Below are positions 18,451-26,759 of a stretch of 64,000 nucleotides of DNA, piece by piece. The position numbers and the translations under genes were made by a program. Origin of the DNA: Aliitabrizicola sp031408575 (lineage in GTDB: Bacteria > Pseudomonadota > Alphaproteobacteria > Rhodobacterales > Rhodobacteraceae); assembly GCA_031408575.1 (NCBI GenBank), contig JANNWS010000204.1, positions 1 to 64,000 on the forward strand, written 5' to 3'. Under the pieces are notes generated by a model that was not told where the DNA came from, did not search any database, and was given only the letters and a program-made list of their open reading frames with translations. Every line of letters starts with the position of its first letter. The stretch's first letter is position 1.

Positions 18451-19391
18451 CGTGGTTGCGCCGCTACGGCACGCTGGCAGGCTTTGGCGCGATCGTGCTG
18501 TTTTTCGCCGTGATGCTGCCCGAGACGTTCCTGACGGGCCGCAACCTGCTGAACATCTCGCAGCAGATCAGCATGCTGGCAGTGGTGGCCTTTGCCATGA
18601 CCATCGTGATGGTAATGGGCGATTTCGACCTGAGCGTGGGGGCAATGGCCAGCCTCTCCGGCGTGGTGGCGGGGGTTCTGTTCGCGCCCTATGGCGTGAC
18701 AGTGGCGATCGTTGCGGCACTTGCGGCGGGCGTTCTGGGCGGCATCCTGAACGGCCTGCTGGTGGCGTTCGTCGGCATCCTGCCCTTTGTCGCCACGCTG
18801 GGAACGCTTACCATCTTTGGCGGTTTCGCCTTTCTGATCAGCGATGGCCGCACCATCTTCGGCAAGGATATCCCCGAACCCTTCAGCAATTTCGCGCGCG
18901 GTGGCGTCGATGTGCTGGGCGTATCGGTGCCGGCCCTGTCGCTGGTGGCGCTGGGTGTGCTAGCGTTGGTGTGGTTCCTTTTGGAGCAGACCACGTGGGG
19001 CCGCCGCCTTTACGCCATCGGCGGCAATATGGAGGCGGCACGTCTGGCCGGTGTCCGCGTGCGTCTGTTGCGGACCAGCGCCTTTGCGCTGACGGGGCTG
19101 GGTGCAGCGGGGGCCGGGCTGATGTATGCCGCCCGCGTCGCCTCGGCCAACCCGACGCAGGGCAACGGCCTGATGCTGGACGCTATCGCTGCGGTCTTTC
19201 TTGGCATGACGATGAGCGAAGATGCCGAACCCCGCGTCCATGCCACGCTGGTTGGCGTGCTGATCCTTGCGGTGCTGGACAACGGGCTGACGCAAATGGC
19301 CGTCGACAGCTATATGCGCGAGATTCTGGTGGGGGCCATCATTCTGGCCGCCGTCGGGTCGGCAGGGTTGGGCGGGCTGATGCGGCGCTGA
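18447..19391 (+). CDS. Ribose-type ABC importer permease (RbsC-like)
   Basis: Integral membrane subunit of the CUT2 importer, 314 aa with about eight to ten hydrophobic segments. The family pattern is clear: GDFDLSVGAMASLSG in the first third and GRRLYAIGGNMEAARLAGV in the second half. It overlaps the ATPase stop by 4 bp. Only one permease gene is present, as expected because RbsC-type permeases form homodimers. It closes the kinase/importer cluster; a T-rich run follows but without a convincing stem. Confidence 0.92.
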   Translation: MTWLRRYGTLAGFGAIVLFFAVMLPETFLTGRNLLNISQQISMLAVVAFAMTIVMVMGDFDLSVGAMASLSGVVAGVLFAPYGVTVAIVAALAAGVLGGILNGLLVAFVGILPFVATLGTLTIFGGFAFLISDGRTIFGKDIPEPFSNFARGGVDVLGVSVPALSLVALGVLALVWFLLEQTTWGRRLYAIGGNMEAARLAGVRVRLLRTSAFALTGLGAAGAGLMYAARVASANPTQGNGLMLDAIAAVFLGMTMSEDAEPRVHATLVGVLILAVLDNGLTQMAVDSYMREILVGAIILAAVGSAGLGGLMRR

Positions 19392-19508
19392 CGGCGTGGC
19401 CTGCCGGGATTTCCTTTTTTACAGGGCGATGCCTATGCTTCCACGGCGCAGCAAAAAGCTCCGGCGGGACTGCGTCTGGAACGGGACAAAGAGGGGCGAG
19501 AGACGGAA

Positions 19509-20318
19509 ATGATAACTTGGCTTGGAGACCTTGCCGCGTGGAGCGTAGCGGCCTTTGGCATCCTGTTGCTGGTGACGCAATCTGTTACCCGTGAAGCAGG
19601 CTATTTCTTTGGCCGCAGGCGCGCAATGGCCAAGGAAAAGCCGGACGAGGGCGTGGGGTTGGTTGTCACCAGCATCTTGGGCCTGATGGTGTTTGTTCTG
19701 GCGTTCAACCTGTCGATGGCAACAAGCCGTGCCGCCGAACGTCGCCAAGGCACCCTGCAAGAGGCCAATGCCATCGGCACGGCGTGGTTGCAGGCGACCG
19801 CTATCGACCATGTCCGTGCCGCCGCGATCGCAAAGCTGCTGGAAAACTATACTGAACAGCGACTGACCTTCGTTCTGGCCGACAGGGCCTCGCCCGATAT
19901 TGACGCCACGACCGCCCGTACGTCGGAACTTCAAACCGAAATCTGGGGCCATATGACTGCACTTGCGCAGGAAAACCCCGGTCCGGTCACGACCTCTCTT
20001 CTGAACGCGCTGAACCACACCTTCGACATGACGGCCGCGATGCGCTATGCGATGGCTGTCGCGCTGCCGCATCAGCTTGTGATGCTGCTGTTTGCGCTCA
20101 ACCTGATCGGAATGGCGGTGCTGGGTTATCAATTCGGTCTCCAGGGCAAGCATCACCGCGCCCTTGCCGTGCTTATGAGCCTTCTTTGGACTGCCGTGAT
20201 GGTCGAGATTCTTGATATAGGCACACCAAGGGTGGGCATGTTCCGCACTGATGTCAGCGCCTATCAATGGACCCAGCAGGGTTTTACCGAAGTTCCTATA
20301 CCTCCGCTTCCGGGCTGA
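19509..20318 (+). CDS. DUF4239 / bestrophin-like membrane protein
   Basis: 269-aa membrane protein. Hydrophobic segments lie near 5-25, 50-70, 180-205 and 213-235, with a cytoplasmic helical part between the second and third. The block LSMATSRAAERRQGTLQEAN followed by AIGTAWLQA is the DUF4239 hallmark (EANAIGT), a family noted as bestrophin-like and so possibly an anion channel. It sits alone between the sugar importer and the amide operon, with GAGAGACGGAA before its ATG. No functional link to either neighbour is evident. Family call is good; function is not established. Confidence 0.75.
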   Translation: MITWLGDLAAWSVAAFGILLLVTQSVTREAGYFFGRRRAMAKEKPDEGVGLVVTSILGLMVFVLAFNLSMATSRAAERRQGTLQEANAIGTAWLQATAIDHVRAAAIAKLLENYTEQRLTFVLADRASPDIDATTARTSELQTEIWGHMTALAQENPGPVTTSLLNALNHTFDMTAAMRYAMAVALPHQLVMLLFALNLIGMAVLGYQFGLQGKHHRALAVLMSLLWTAVMVEILDIGTPRVGMFRTDVSAYQWTQQGFTEVPIPPLPG

Positions 20319-20498
20319 TGGGCGGAGTGCAATTCCCGGAGTCAGACCCGCGTTTTGCCCAAAGGTTGGCCACGATGGGACGAACCCGCGCTTGAAGTGC
20401 ACAAATGTGCGTCAATTTCAGAAGGGGATTGCTAATTGGCTGCTGCGACACGCGCGTAGTTGACGCCGGGCGCGGCGCGCGCCATCGTGATATGACAT

Positions 20499-20523
20499 CG
20501 GCATTTTGCCGGACGGCATCCGG
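20499..20523 (+). promoter_or_regulatory. Candidate antiterminator hairpins in the amiC leader
   Basis: Two short hairpins that exclude each other because they share bases. The first is CGGCA/TGCCG (20499-20503 with 20507-20511). The second is CCGGA/TCCGG (20509-20513 with 20519-20523). They end one base before the terminator stem. The second can be drawn as a 4-bp stem with a loop beginning A and having G fourth, reminiscent of the ANTAR hexaloop rule, but the loop is 7 nt rather than 6. Candidate AmiR target only. Confidence 0.35.
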
Positions 20524-20524
20524 G

Positions 20525-20570
20525 CCCCGCATCCAGTCTGCATTTCATGTGGACAGGGCGGGGTTTTTTT
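20525..20570 (+). terminator. Attenuator: strong intrinsic terminator in the amiC leader
   Basis: Outer stem CCCCGC/GCGGGG (20525-20530 with 20558-20563), then two further C-G pairs (33-34 with 56-57). A 7-bp inner stem follows (20536-20542 with 20548-20554, two G-U pairs) with a 5-nt loop, and the hairpin is followed by seven T. It ends 22 nt before the amiC ATG, leaving almost no room for a promoter downstream, so amiC transcripts must read through it. With an ANTAR regulator in the same operon, regulated antitermination is the natural reading. Alternatively it only ends the DUF4239 transcript. Confidence 0.8.
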
Positions 20571-20592
20571 ATTTTGGGTCAATGTGGGGCAC

Positions 20593-21672
20593 ATGAAGCG
20601 TCATACCGAACTTGGGCTGCTGTATTCCCGGTCGGGCAGCTATACGCTGATTGCGGACGCCTGCCGCACCGGCGCGCTGGCTGCTGTGGCCGAGGTGAAT
20701 GCCGACCCCGCTTTCGATTTGACCCTGATCGTGACCGAGCGTGATCCCGGCGGCAATGTCGACCTCTATGGCCCGCTCTGCGAAGACATCCTGCGCAACA
20801 CCACCGCCCGCCACGTCATCGGTTGCGTCACGTCATGGAGCCGCAAGGAGGTGATCCCGACACTGGAAAAGGTGGGCGGAACGTTGTGGTATGCGGTGCC
20901 GTATGAAGGATTCGAGGCGTCCGATCATGTGGTCTACACCCATGCCTGCCCGAACCAGCATCTGTTGCCGCTGCTGAACTGGGCCATGCCGATCTACGGG
21001 CGCAGGGCCTATCTGACCGGATCGAACTACATCTGGGGATGGGAGATGAACCGTCTGGCACGGGAAACAGTGATCAGTGCCGGGGGTGCAATCCTGGGCG
21101 ACCGATATCTGCCGATCGGGTCGCTGGAGGTCGGGCGGATGATCGAGGAAATCCGCGTGACACGGCCGGATTTCATCCTGAACTCGCTGATCGGGCCGTC
21201 ATCTTACGCATTCATTGCCGCCCTTGCCGCACTGGGGCACGAAGATGCACGCTTCCGCCCTGACCGCTGCCCCGTGCTGTCGTGCAATCTGACGGAATGC
21301 GAACTGCCGGTTCTGGGCGACGCGTCAGAGGGATTGATCGCGGCGGGACCGTATTTCAGGGCCGCGTCTTCGGGTGCATTCGGCAGCTCGCATGAGGCTG
21401 CGGCGCATCGCGCGGTGCGCGAGCTGGCGCGGCTGCTGGCACATCGGCCCGGCGCGGAAAATGCCAACCTTGCGGACCTGCTGGCGGGTGCGCCGCCCGG
21501 CATCGTTGACGCGCAGACCCATCACACCACCTTGCCGGTACGGATCGCACAGGTACAGGACGGCCGGTTCCATGTTGTCGCTGACCGTGGCGAGGTGGCG
21601 GGCGATCCCTATCTGACCGGCCGGCGGCCCGACATGCGGGCGGCTAACCCCGGTTTGCGGGTTGTATCATGA
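20593..21672 (+). CDS. AmiC-like amide sensor (cytoplasmic periplasmic-binding-fold protein)
   Basis: 359 aa, strongly like Pseudomonas AmiC, the amide sensor that holds AmiR silent until an inducer binds. Shared blocks include DPGGNVDLYGPLCEDILRN, GCVTSWSRKEVIPTLEK and PYEGFEASDHVVYTHACPNQ. It has the type I binding-protein fold but no signal peptide, as expected for a cytoplasmic sensor rather than a transporter subunit. ATG 20593 is used; a frame opening at 20506 would run through the terminator and is rejected. The stop overlaps the AmiR-like start (ATGA). Ligand is probably a short amide or a related compound handled by the downstream importer and amidase. Confidence 0.88.
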   Translation: MKRHTELGLLYSRSGSYTLIADACRTGALAAVAEVNADPAFDLTLIVTERDPGGNVDLYGPLCEDILRNTTARHVIGCVTSWSRKEVIPTLEKVGGTLWYAVPYEGFEASDHVVYTHACPNQHLLPLLNWAMPIYGRRAYLTGSNYIWGWEMNRLARETVISAGGAILGDRYLPIGSLEVGRMIEEIRVTRPDFILNSLIGPSSYAFIAALAALGHEDARFRPDRCPVLSCNLTECELPVLGDASEGLIAAGPYFRAASSGAFGSSHEAAAHRAVRELARLLAHRPGAENANLADLLAGAPPGIVDAQTHHTTLPVRIAQVQDGRFHVVADRGEVAGDPYLTGRRPDMRAANPGLRVVS

Positions 21673-22271
21673 AGCGCAAGGTGCGGATCGGGAACCTTGG
21701 CGGCGCGCGCGCGGTGATCCTGCACCGCCCGCACCCGATGGTGCAGGCGCTGACCCGCCAACTGGCGGCCATCGGGCTGGAAGTTTCATCCTGCTGGCCC
21801 GACCTTTTGCCAGAGGCGCTGGCGGCGGATTTCGTGTTTTTCGACGCCGACATGGGCCATGACGCGCAGTTTCCGTGGAAGCCCGGCGAGGCACCGATGC
21901 CGATGATCGCCCTGATCGGGTCCGAGGCGCCGGGGCGGATCGAATGGTCACTCGGGATCGGCGCACATGCCCAGATGCTGAAGCCGGTGGGCGACAACGG
22001 GGCTTACGGCGCGCTGCTGATCGCGCGGGCTGCGTTCGATGCGCGCTGCGCGCTGGCCGCCGAAGTGGCCGACCTGCGGCGGCGTCTGGACGGGCGGCAA
22101 ACCGTGGTGCGGGCGGTCACATTGTTGGCCGCGCGCGGGCGGACCGAGGCCGAGGCTTACGCACAACTGCGCCAGATCGCGATGGCATGGCGGGTCAGCT
22201 TCGAGGATGCCGCCGAGCGGATCGTGGCACAGGCAAGCGGGGGGCAGGATGACCAGCGCAATCGCGGCTGA
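21669..22271 (+). CDS. AmiR-like ANTAR-domain antiterminator
   Basis: 200 aa. The N-terminal part is a pseudo-receiver domain, a coiled region LAAEVADLRRRL follows, and the C-terminal end is an ANTAR RNA-binding domain: AVTLLAARGRTEAEAYAQLR then QIAMAWRVSFEDAAERIV, including the hallmark AY-x2-LR-x2-AM. ANTAR proteins bind paired stem-loops in leader RNA and prevent termination. The gene overlaps amiC by 4 bp and the first permease by 23 bp, so sensor, antiterminator and importer are one transcript. The attenuator before amiC would make the operon autoregulated. In Pseudomonas the order differs (amiE first). Confidence 0.9.
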   Translation: MKRKVRIGNLGGARAVILHRPHPMVQALTRQLAAIGLEVSSCWPDLLPEALAADFVFFDADMGHDAQFPWKPGEAPMPMIALIGSEAPGRIEWSLGIGAHAQMLKPVGDNGAYGALLIARAAFDARCALAAEVADLRRRLDGRQTVVRAVTLLAARGRTEAEAYAQLRQIAMAWRVSFEDAAERIVAQASGGQDDQRNRG

Positions 22272-23130
22272 CGCCCGACCCAAAGGGCCGTTGGCCCGGC
22301 TGATGCAGCGCAAGCTGGCGCTGTTCGGTATCGTGTTGATCGTGCTGATCGGCGGCGGTGCCGTGCTGGCCCCGTGGCTGGCCCCGTTTGCCCCCGAAGA
22401 ACAGCATTTCGACGGGCTGACGATTGAGGGTGCGCCTTTGCCGCCCGGCGGGGCCTATCTTTTGGGGACCGATCTTTTGGGGCGCGACCTGTTCTCGCGC
22501 CTGCTTTACGGCGCGCGCACCTCGTTGATCATCGGGGTGGTGGCGAACGGGCTGGCGCTGTTCATCGGCACGCTGGTGGGATTGGTCGCGGGGTATTTTC
22601 AGGGCTGGATCGGGTCGGTCCTGATGCGGTTCACCGACCTGATGATGGCGTTCCCGGCGCTGTTGCTGGCGATCTGCCTTGCCGCGATCTTCCAGCCCTC
22701 GTTGTGGATCGTGGCACTGGTGATCGCACTGGTGAACTGGGTGCAGACCGCGCGGGTGATCTACACCGAAACCACAGCACTGTCCCAACGCGAATTCATC
22801 GCAGCCGAACGTACCCTCGGGGCAGGGACGGGGCGCATCCTGTTCCGCCACATCCTGCCGCACCTTCTGCCCACGATTATCGTCTGGGGAACGCTGGGCA
22901 TTTCCACCACGGTGCTGCTGGAGGCGACGCTCAGCTACCTTGGCGTCGGCGTGCAGCCCCCGACACCAAGCTGGGGAAATATCATTTTCGAGAACCAGAC
23001 CTATTTCCAGTCCGCCCCGTGGCTTGTCTTCATCCCCGGTGCCGCCATTCTGGCGTTGGCCCTCGGCTTCAATCTGATAGGTGATGCGCTGCGCGATGTG
23101 CTTGACCCGACGCAGCGGGGGCGCGGCTGA
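22249..23130 (+). CDS. Dipeptide/nickel-type ABC permease (DppC-like)
   Basis: Membrane subunit of a peptide-type importer, 293 aa. The ATG at 22249 lies within the end of amiR and has GGGGGGCAG close ahead. It has the DppC N-terminal extension with one membrane segment, the family signature HLLGTD-like block (here LLGTDLLGRDLFSRLLYGAR), and the cytoplasmic EAA loop (AAERTLGAGTGRILFRHILP). In most operons the DppB-type gene comes first; here DppC is first and the 104-bp interval before DppB holds a duplicated junction sequence (see repeat at 23117-23237). Together with its partners it probably imports an amide-containing compound or small peptide. Confidence 0.9.
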   Translation: MTSAIAADARPKGPLARLMQRKLALFGIVLIVLIGGGAVLAPWLAPFAPEEQHFDGLTIEGAPLPPGGAYLLGTDLLGRDLFSRLLYGARTSLIIGVVANGLALFIGTLVGLVAGYFQGWIGSVLMRFTDLMMAFPALLLAICLAAIFQPSLWIVALVIALVNWVQTARVIYTETTALSQREFIAAERTLGAGTGRILFRHILPHLLPTIIVWGTLGISTTVLLEATLSYLGVGVQPPTPSWGNIIFENQTYFQSAPWLVFIPGAAILALALGFNLIGDALRDVLDPTQRGRG

Positions 23131-23237
23131 TGCAACTCTTGCTTTCTTGTCCGCATGGCCTGCTCGATCCCCCGGCTACCACAGCGCCATCCGCAAGCGG
23201 CGCGCGTGACCCCGACGACGGGGGGCGCGGCTGATGC
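23117..23237 (+). repeat. Direct repeat of the dppC/dppB junction, enclosing a 34-codon frame
   Basis: GGGGGCGCGGCTGATGC occurs at 23117-23133 and again at 23221-23237, 104 bp apart; looser similarity extends about 13 bp further upstream in both (GACCCGACG and GACCCCGACG). Each copy holds a TGATG stop/start overlap. The result is a 34-codon frame (23130-23234) coupled at both ends between the two permease genes. Removing one copy would restore a direct TGATG junction. I regard the small frame as a by-product of duplication rather than a proven gene. Confidence 0.6.
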
Positions 23238-24154
23238 CCGTCTACATCCTGCGCCGCCTGATCCAGTCCGCGCTGATCCTGCTTGGCGTCAGCTTTATCA
23301 CATTCTTTTTGCTGTTCGTGCTGCCCGCCGACCCCGTGCGCCAGATCGCGGGACGCTCGGCCACGCCGCAAACGGTCGAAAGCATCCGCCAGCAACTTGG
23401 CCTCGATCAGCCCTTCGTCGTGCAATACGCCCGCTACCTTGGCGGCCTGATCCACGGTGACATGGGCCGCAGCTATCTGCAAAAGACCGAGGTTGCCGCC
23501 CTTGTCGCCGCCCGCCTGCCCGCCACGCTGCTGCTGATGGCCGCCGCGATCGCCGCCGAACTGATCCTTGGCCTGACGATGGGCATCACCGCCGCCTTGA
23601 TGCGGGACCGTTTTGCCGATCAGGCGCTGATGATCGCCTCGTTCATCACCGTCTCGGCCCCGCAATTCGTGGTCAGCTTGCTGATGCTTTATATCTTCGC
23701 CGTCCGCCTGCACTGGTTTCCCATCGGCGGCTACGGCACGCCGGCCCACCTCGTGCTGCCCGCGCTGACGCTTGGGCTGCTTGGTTCCGGCTGGTACGCC
23801 CGCATGATGCGGTCGTCGATGATCGACGTGCTGCGCGCCGACTACATCCGCACCGCGCGCGCCAAGGGCCTGACCCGCCGCCGCGTCATTGTGCGCCATG
23901 CACTGCCGAATGCCATCCTGCCGGTCATCGCCATGATCGGCATCGACATCGGCGTCTTCATGGGCGGTATCGTGGTGGTGGAATCCGTCTTTGGCTGGCC
24001 CGGCATCGGCCAGCTTGCCTGGCAGGCGATCCAGCGCATCGACATCCCGATCATCATGGGCGTCACGCTGGTGTCGGCCATAGCCATCGTGCTGGGCAAT
24101 CTGCTGGCCGATCTTGTCACCCCGTTTATCGACCCCCGCATCAAACTTCGCTGA
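23234..24154 (+). CDS. Dipeptide-type ABC permease (DppB-like)
   Basis: Second membrane subunit, 306 aa with about six membrane segments. N-terminal block YILRRLIQSALILLGVSFIT and the long periplasmic region with LGLDQPFVVQYARYLGGLIHGDMG are typical of DppB. The EAA loop is RTARAKGLTRRRVIVRHALP. ATG 23234 overlaps the stop of the small frame created by the junction duplication. It should pair with the DppC-like subunit at 22249 and be powered by the fused ATPase at 26756. Confidence 0.92.
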   Translation: MPVYILRRLIQSALILLGVSFITFFLLFVLPADPVRQIAGRSATPQTVESIRQQLGLDQPFVVQYARYLGGLIHGDMGRSYLQKTEVAALVAARLPATLLLMAAAIAAELILGLTMGITAALMRDRFADQALMIASFITVSAPQFVVSLLMLYIFAVRLHWFPIGGYGTPAHLVLPALTLGLLGSGWYARMMRSSMIDVLRADYIRTARAKGLTRRRVIVRHALPNAILPVIAMIGIDIGVFMGGIVVVESVFGWPGIGQLAWQAIQRIDIPIIMGVTLVSAIAIVLGNLLADLVTPFIDPRIKLR

Positions 24155-24172
24155 CCAACAGGAGAGAACCGA

Positions 24173-25795
24173 ATGAAAAACCTGCTCGCCTCAACTGCGC
24201 TGCTTCTGACCCTCGCCATCCCGGCCACGGCGCAGGATTACATCCCCGACCCGAACGCCAAACCCGGCGGGTCGATCACCGTCTCCTACAAGGATGACGT
24301 GGCGACGCTGGACCCCGCGATTGGCTACGACTGGCAGAACTGGTCGATGATCAAATCGCTGTTCGACAGCCTGATGGATTACGTCCCCGGCACCACCACG
24401 CTGCGCCCCGGCCTTGCCGAAAGCTATACCCTCAGCGAAGACGGGCTGACCTACACCTTCACCCTCCGCCCCGGTGTGAAGTTCCACAATGGGCGGGAAA
24501 TGACGGCCGAAGATGTGAAATATTCGCTCGACCGCGTCACCAACCCCGCCACCCTGTCCCCCGGTGCGGGCTTCTTCGCCTCTATCGCCGGATATGACGC
24601 GATGGCCGACGGGTCGGCCACCAGCCTTGAAGGCGTGAAGGTGATTGATCCGCTGACAGTCGCTATCACCCTCAGCCGCCCCGATGCGACCTTCCTGCAT
24701 GTCATGGCGATCAACTTTTCCTCGGTCGTCCCGAAAGAGGCGGTCGATGCTGCGGCGGGCGACTTTGGCCACAAGCCGGTCGGCACCGGTGCCTTCAAGC
24801 TGGCGGAATGGACGCTTGGTCAGCGTCTTGTCTTTGAAAAGAACGCCGACTTCTGGCGTGCCGGTTTCCCCTATCTGGATCAGGTTCTGATCGAGGTCGG
24901 GCAGGAACCGGTCGTGGCCCTGCTGCGCTTGCAGAACGGCGAGGTGGATTTCGCCGGCGACGGCATTCCCCCTGCCAAATTTCAAGAGGTGATGGCCGAT
25001 CCGGCGCAGGCCGAACATGTGCTGGTCGGTCGGCAGTTGCATACCGGTTACATCACGCTGAACGTCAAGACACCGCCCTTCGACAAGGTCGAGGTGCGCC
25101 GTGCCATCAACATGGCGATCAACAAAGACCGGATCGTGCAGATCATCAACGGCCGTGCGGTTCCCGCCAATCAGCCTCTGCCCCCCCTGATGCCGGGCTA
25201 CACCGAGGGCTATGAGGGCTATCCCTTTGACGTTGAGGGCGCAAAGAAACTTTTGGCCGAGGCGGGCCTGCCCGACGGGTTCGAAACCGATCTGTACGTC
25301 ATGAACACCGATCCGAACCCGCGCATCGCGCAGGCGATCCAGCAGGATCTTGCGGCTATCGGTGTCAAGGCGAACCTGCAAAGTCTGGCACAGGCCAATG
25401 TGATCGAGGCGGGCGGCGCTGGCACGGCCCCGATGATCTGGTCGGGTGGCATGGCCTGGGTCGCGGATTTCCCCGATCCGTCAAACTTTTACGGGCCGAT
25501 CCTCGGGTGTTCGGGGGCGGGCGAGGGTGGCTGGAACTGGTCGAAATACTGCAATGAGACGCTCGATGCCGAAGCCGCAAGGGCCGACAGCATGGCTGAT
25601 CCGGCGATGATGGCCGACCGCATGGCGCTGTGGTCCGACATCTATACCAAGGTAATGGACGATGCCCCCTGGGTGCCGGTGTTCAACGAACAGCGCTACA
25701 TCATGAAGTCGGGGCGCATGGGCGGCGCGGATGACCTGTTCGTCGATCCGGTATCGATCCCGATCAACTATGACTACGTCTTCGTGACCGAGTAA
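24173..25795 (+). CDS. Peptide/amide-type substrate-binding protein (SBP_bac_5)
   Basis: Periplasmic receptor of the importer, 540 aa, normal for family 5. The signal peptide ends ATA before QD at about residue 20. Family blocks include LAESYTLSEDGLTYTFTLRP and GVKFHNGREMTAEDVKYSLD. AGGAGAGAACCG precedes the ATG. The formamidase gene starts 4 bp after its stop; this is the one importer here without an evident stem-loop after the receptor gene. SBP_bac_5 members bind peptides, opines, nickel or glycosides, so the ligand must be inferred from context: the operon also encodes an amide sensor and amidase. Confidence 0.9.
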   Translation: MKNLLASTALLLTLAIPATAQDYIPDPNAKPGGSITVSYKDDVATLDPAIGYDWQNWSMIKSLFDSLMDYVPGTTTLRPGLAESYTLSEDGLTYTFTLRPGVKFHNGREMTAEDVKYSLDRVTNPATLSPGAGFFASIAGYDAMADGSATSLEGVKVIDPLTVAITLSRPDATFLHVMAINFSSVVPKEAVDAAAGDFGHKPVGTGAFKLAEWTLGQRLVFEKNADFWRAGFPYLDQVLIEVGQEPVVALLRLQNGEVDFAGDGIPPAKFQEVMADPAQAEHVLVGRQLHTGYITLNVKTPPFDKVEVRRAINMAINKDRIVQIINGRAVPANQPLPPLMPGYTEGYEGYPFDVEGAKKLLAEAGLPDGFETDLYVMNTDPNPRIAQAIQQDLAAIGVKANLQSLAQANVIEAGGAGTAPMIWSGGMAWVADFPDPSNFYGPILGCSGAGEGGWNWSKYCNETLDAEAARADSMADPAMMADRMALWSDIYTKVMDDAPWVPVFNEQRYIMKSGRMGGADDLFVDPVSIPINYDYVFVTE

Positions 25796-25799
25796 TCCG

Positions 25800-26759
25800 A
25801 TGTGCAAGGCCTGCGACTATACGATCCACGGAAGCCAGCACCATTTCGGCTGGGACAACGCGAATGTCCCGGCCGAACGGGTGGACCCCGGTGCGACGAT
25901 CCTCTTTCACTGTCATGACTCATCGGCGGGCCAGCTTGGCCCGTCCTCCACCCTTGCCGATGTGACCGCCCTCGATTTCGGTCGCATCAACCCCGTGTCC
26001 GGCCCGATCTTCATCGAAGGGGCGATGCCGGGCGACGCGATCAAGGTCACGATCGACAGCTTTGCGCCCCAGCTGCATGGGGGAAGGGGGTTCGGCTGGA
26101 CCGCGAACATCCCCGGTTTCGGTCTGCTTGCGGATCAGTTCACCGATGCCGCCCTGCACATCTGGTCTTATGACGCGAACCAGATGGCCCCGGCACTTTG
26201 GGGCAAAGACGGCAGGGTGCCGCTGAAACCTTTTGCCGGGACCATCGGCAATGCGATGGCCGAACCCGGCCTGCATTCGGTCGTTCCCCCGCGCCGGACG
26301 GGGGGCAACCTTGATATCAGGGATCTGACCTCCGGCGTCATCCTCTACCTGCCGGTCGAAGTGCCGGGCGCGTTGTTCAGCGTGGGCGACACCCACGCGG
26401 CGCAGGGCGACGGCGAGGTTTGTGGCACGGCGATCGAGTCGCCCATGGATGTGGTCCTGACGCTCGACCTCGTGAAAGGCGCGAACCTGAAAACCCCGCG
26501 CTTCACCACGCCTGGCCCGGTCACGCGCCACCTTGATGCCAAGGGATACGAGGTGACGACCGGCATCGGCCCCGACCTTATGGCAGCCTGTCGCGATGCC
26601 GTGGCCAACATGATCGACCTGCTCGGCGCGCAGCGTGGCATGGCGGCGGTTGATGCCTACATGCTGGTATCGACCTGCGGCGACCTGCGGATATCCGAGA
26701 TTGTCGATATGCCGAACTGGGTCGTCAGCTTTTACTTCCCGCGCTGCGTGTTTGAATGA
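25800..26759 (+). CDS. Acetamidase/formamidase family hydrolase (FmdA/AmdA)
   Basis: 319-aa cytoplasmic amidohydrolase of the FmdA_AmdA family, which splits formamide or acetamide into ammonia and the acid. Family blocks visible: an early metal/active-site region RVDPGATILFHCHDSSAGQL, then GPIFIEGAMPGDAIKV, GDTHAAQGDGEVCGTAIESP and a C-terminal DAYMLVSTCGDLRISEIVD. It sits between the importer receptor and the fused ATPase, overlapping the latter by 4 bp. It is the only catabolic enzyme in the operon, so its substrate is probably what the importer delivers and what the AmiC-like protein senses; formamide itself needs no importer, so a larger amide is plausible. Confidence 0.9.
   Translation: MCKACDYTIHGSQHHFGWDNANVPAERVDPGATILFHCHDSSAGQLGPSSTLADVTALDFGRINPVSGPIFIEGAMPGDAIKVTIDSFAPQLHGGRGFGWTANIPGFGLLADQFTDAALHIWSYDANQMAPALWGKDGRVPLKPFAGTIGNAMAEPGLHSVVPPRRTGGNLDIRDLTSGVILYLPVEVPGALFSVGDTHAAQGDGEVCGTAIESPMDVVLTLDLVKGANLKTPRFTTPGPVTRHLDAKGYEVTTGIGPDLMAACRDAVANMIDLLGAQRGMAAVDAYMLVSTCGDLRISEIVDMPNWVVSFYFPRCVFE

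Noticed and set aside
20506..20592. N-terminal extension of the AmiC-like protein
   Set aside because: It would be encoded by the terminator hairpin and T-run and does not resemble AmiC; the ATG at 20593 aligns with the family start.
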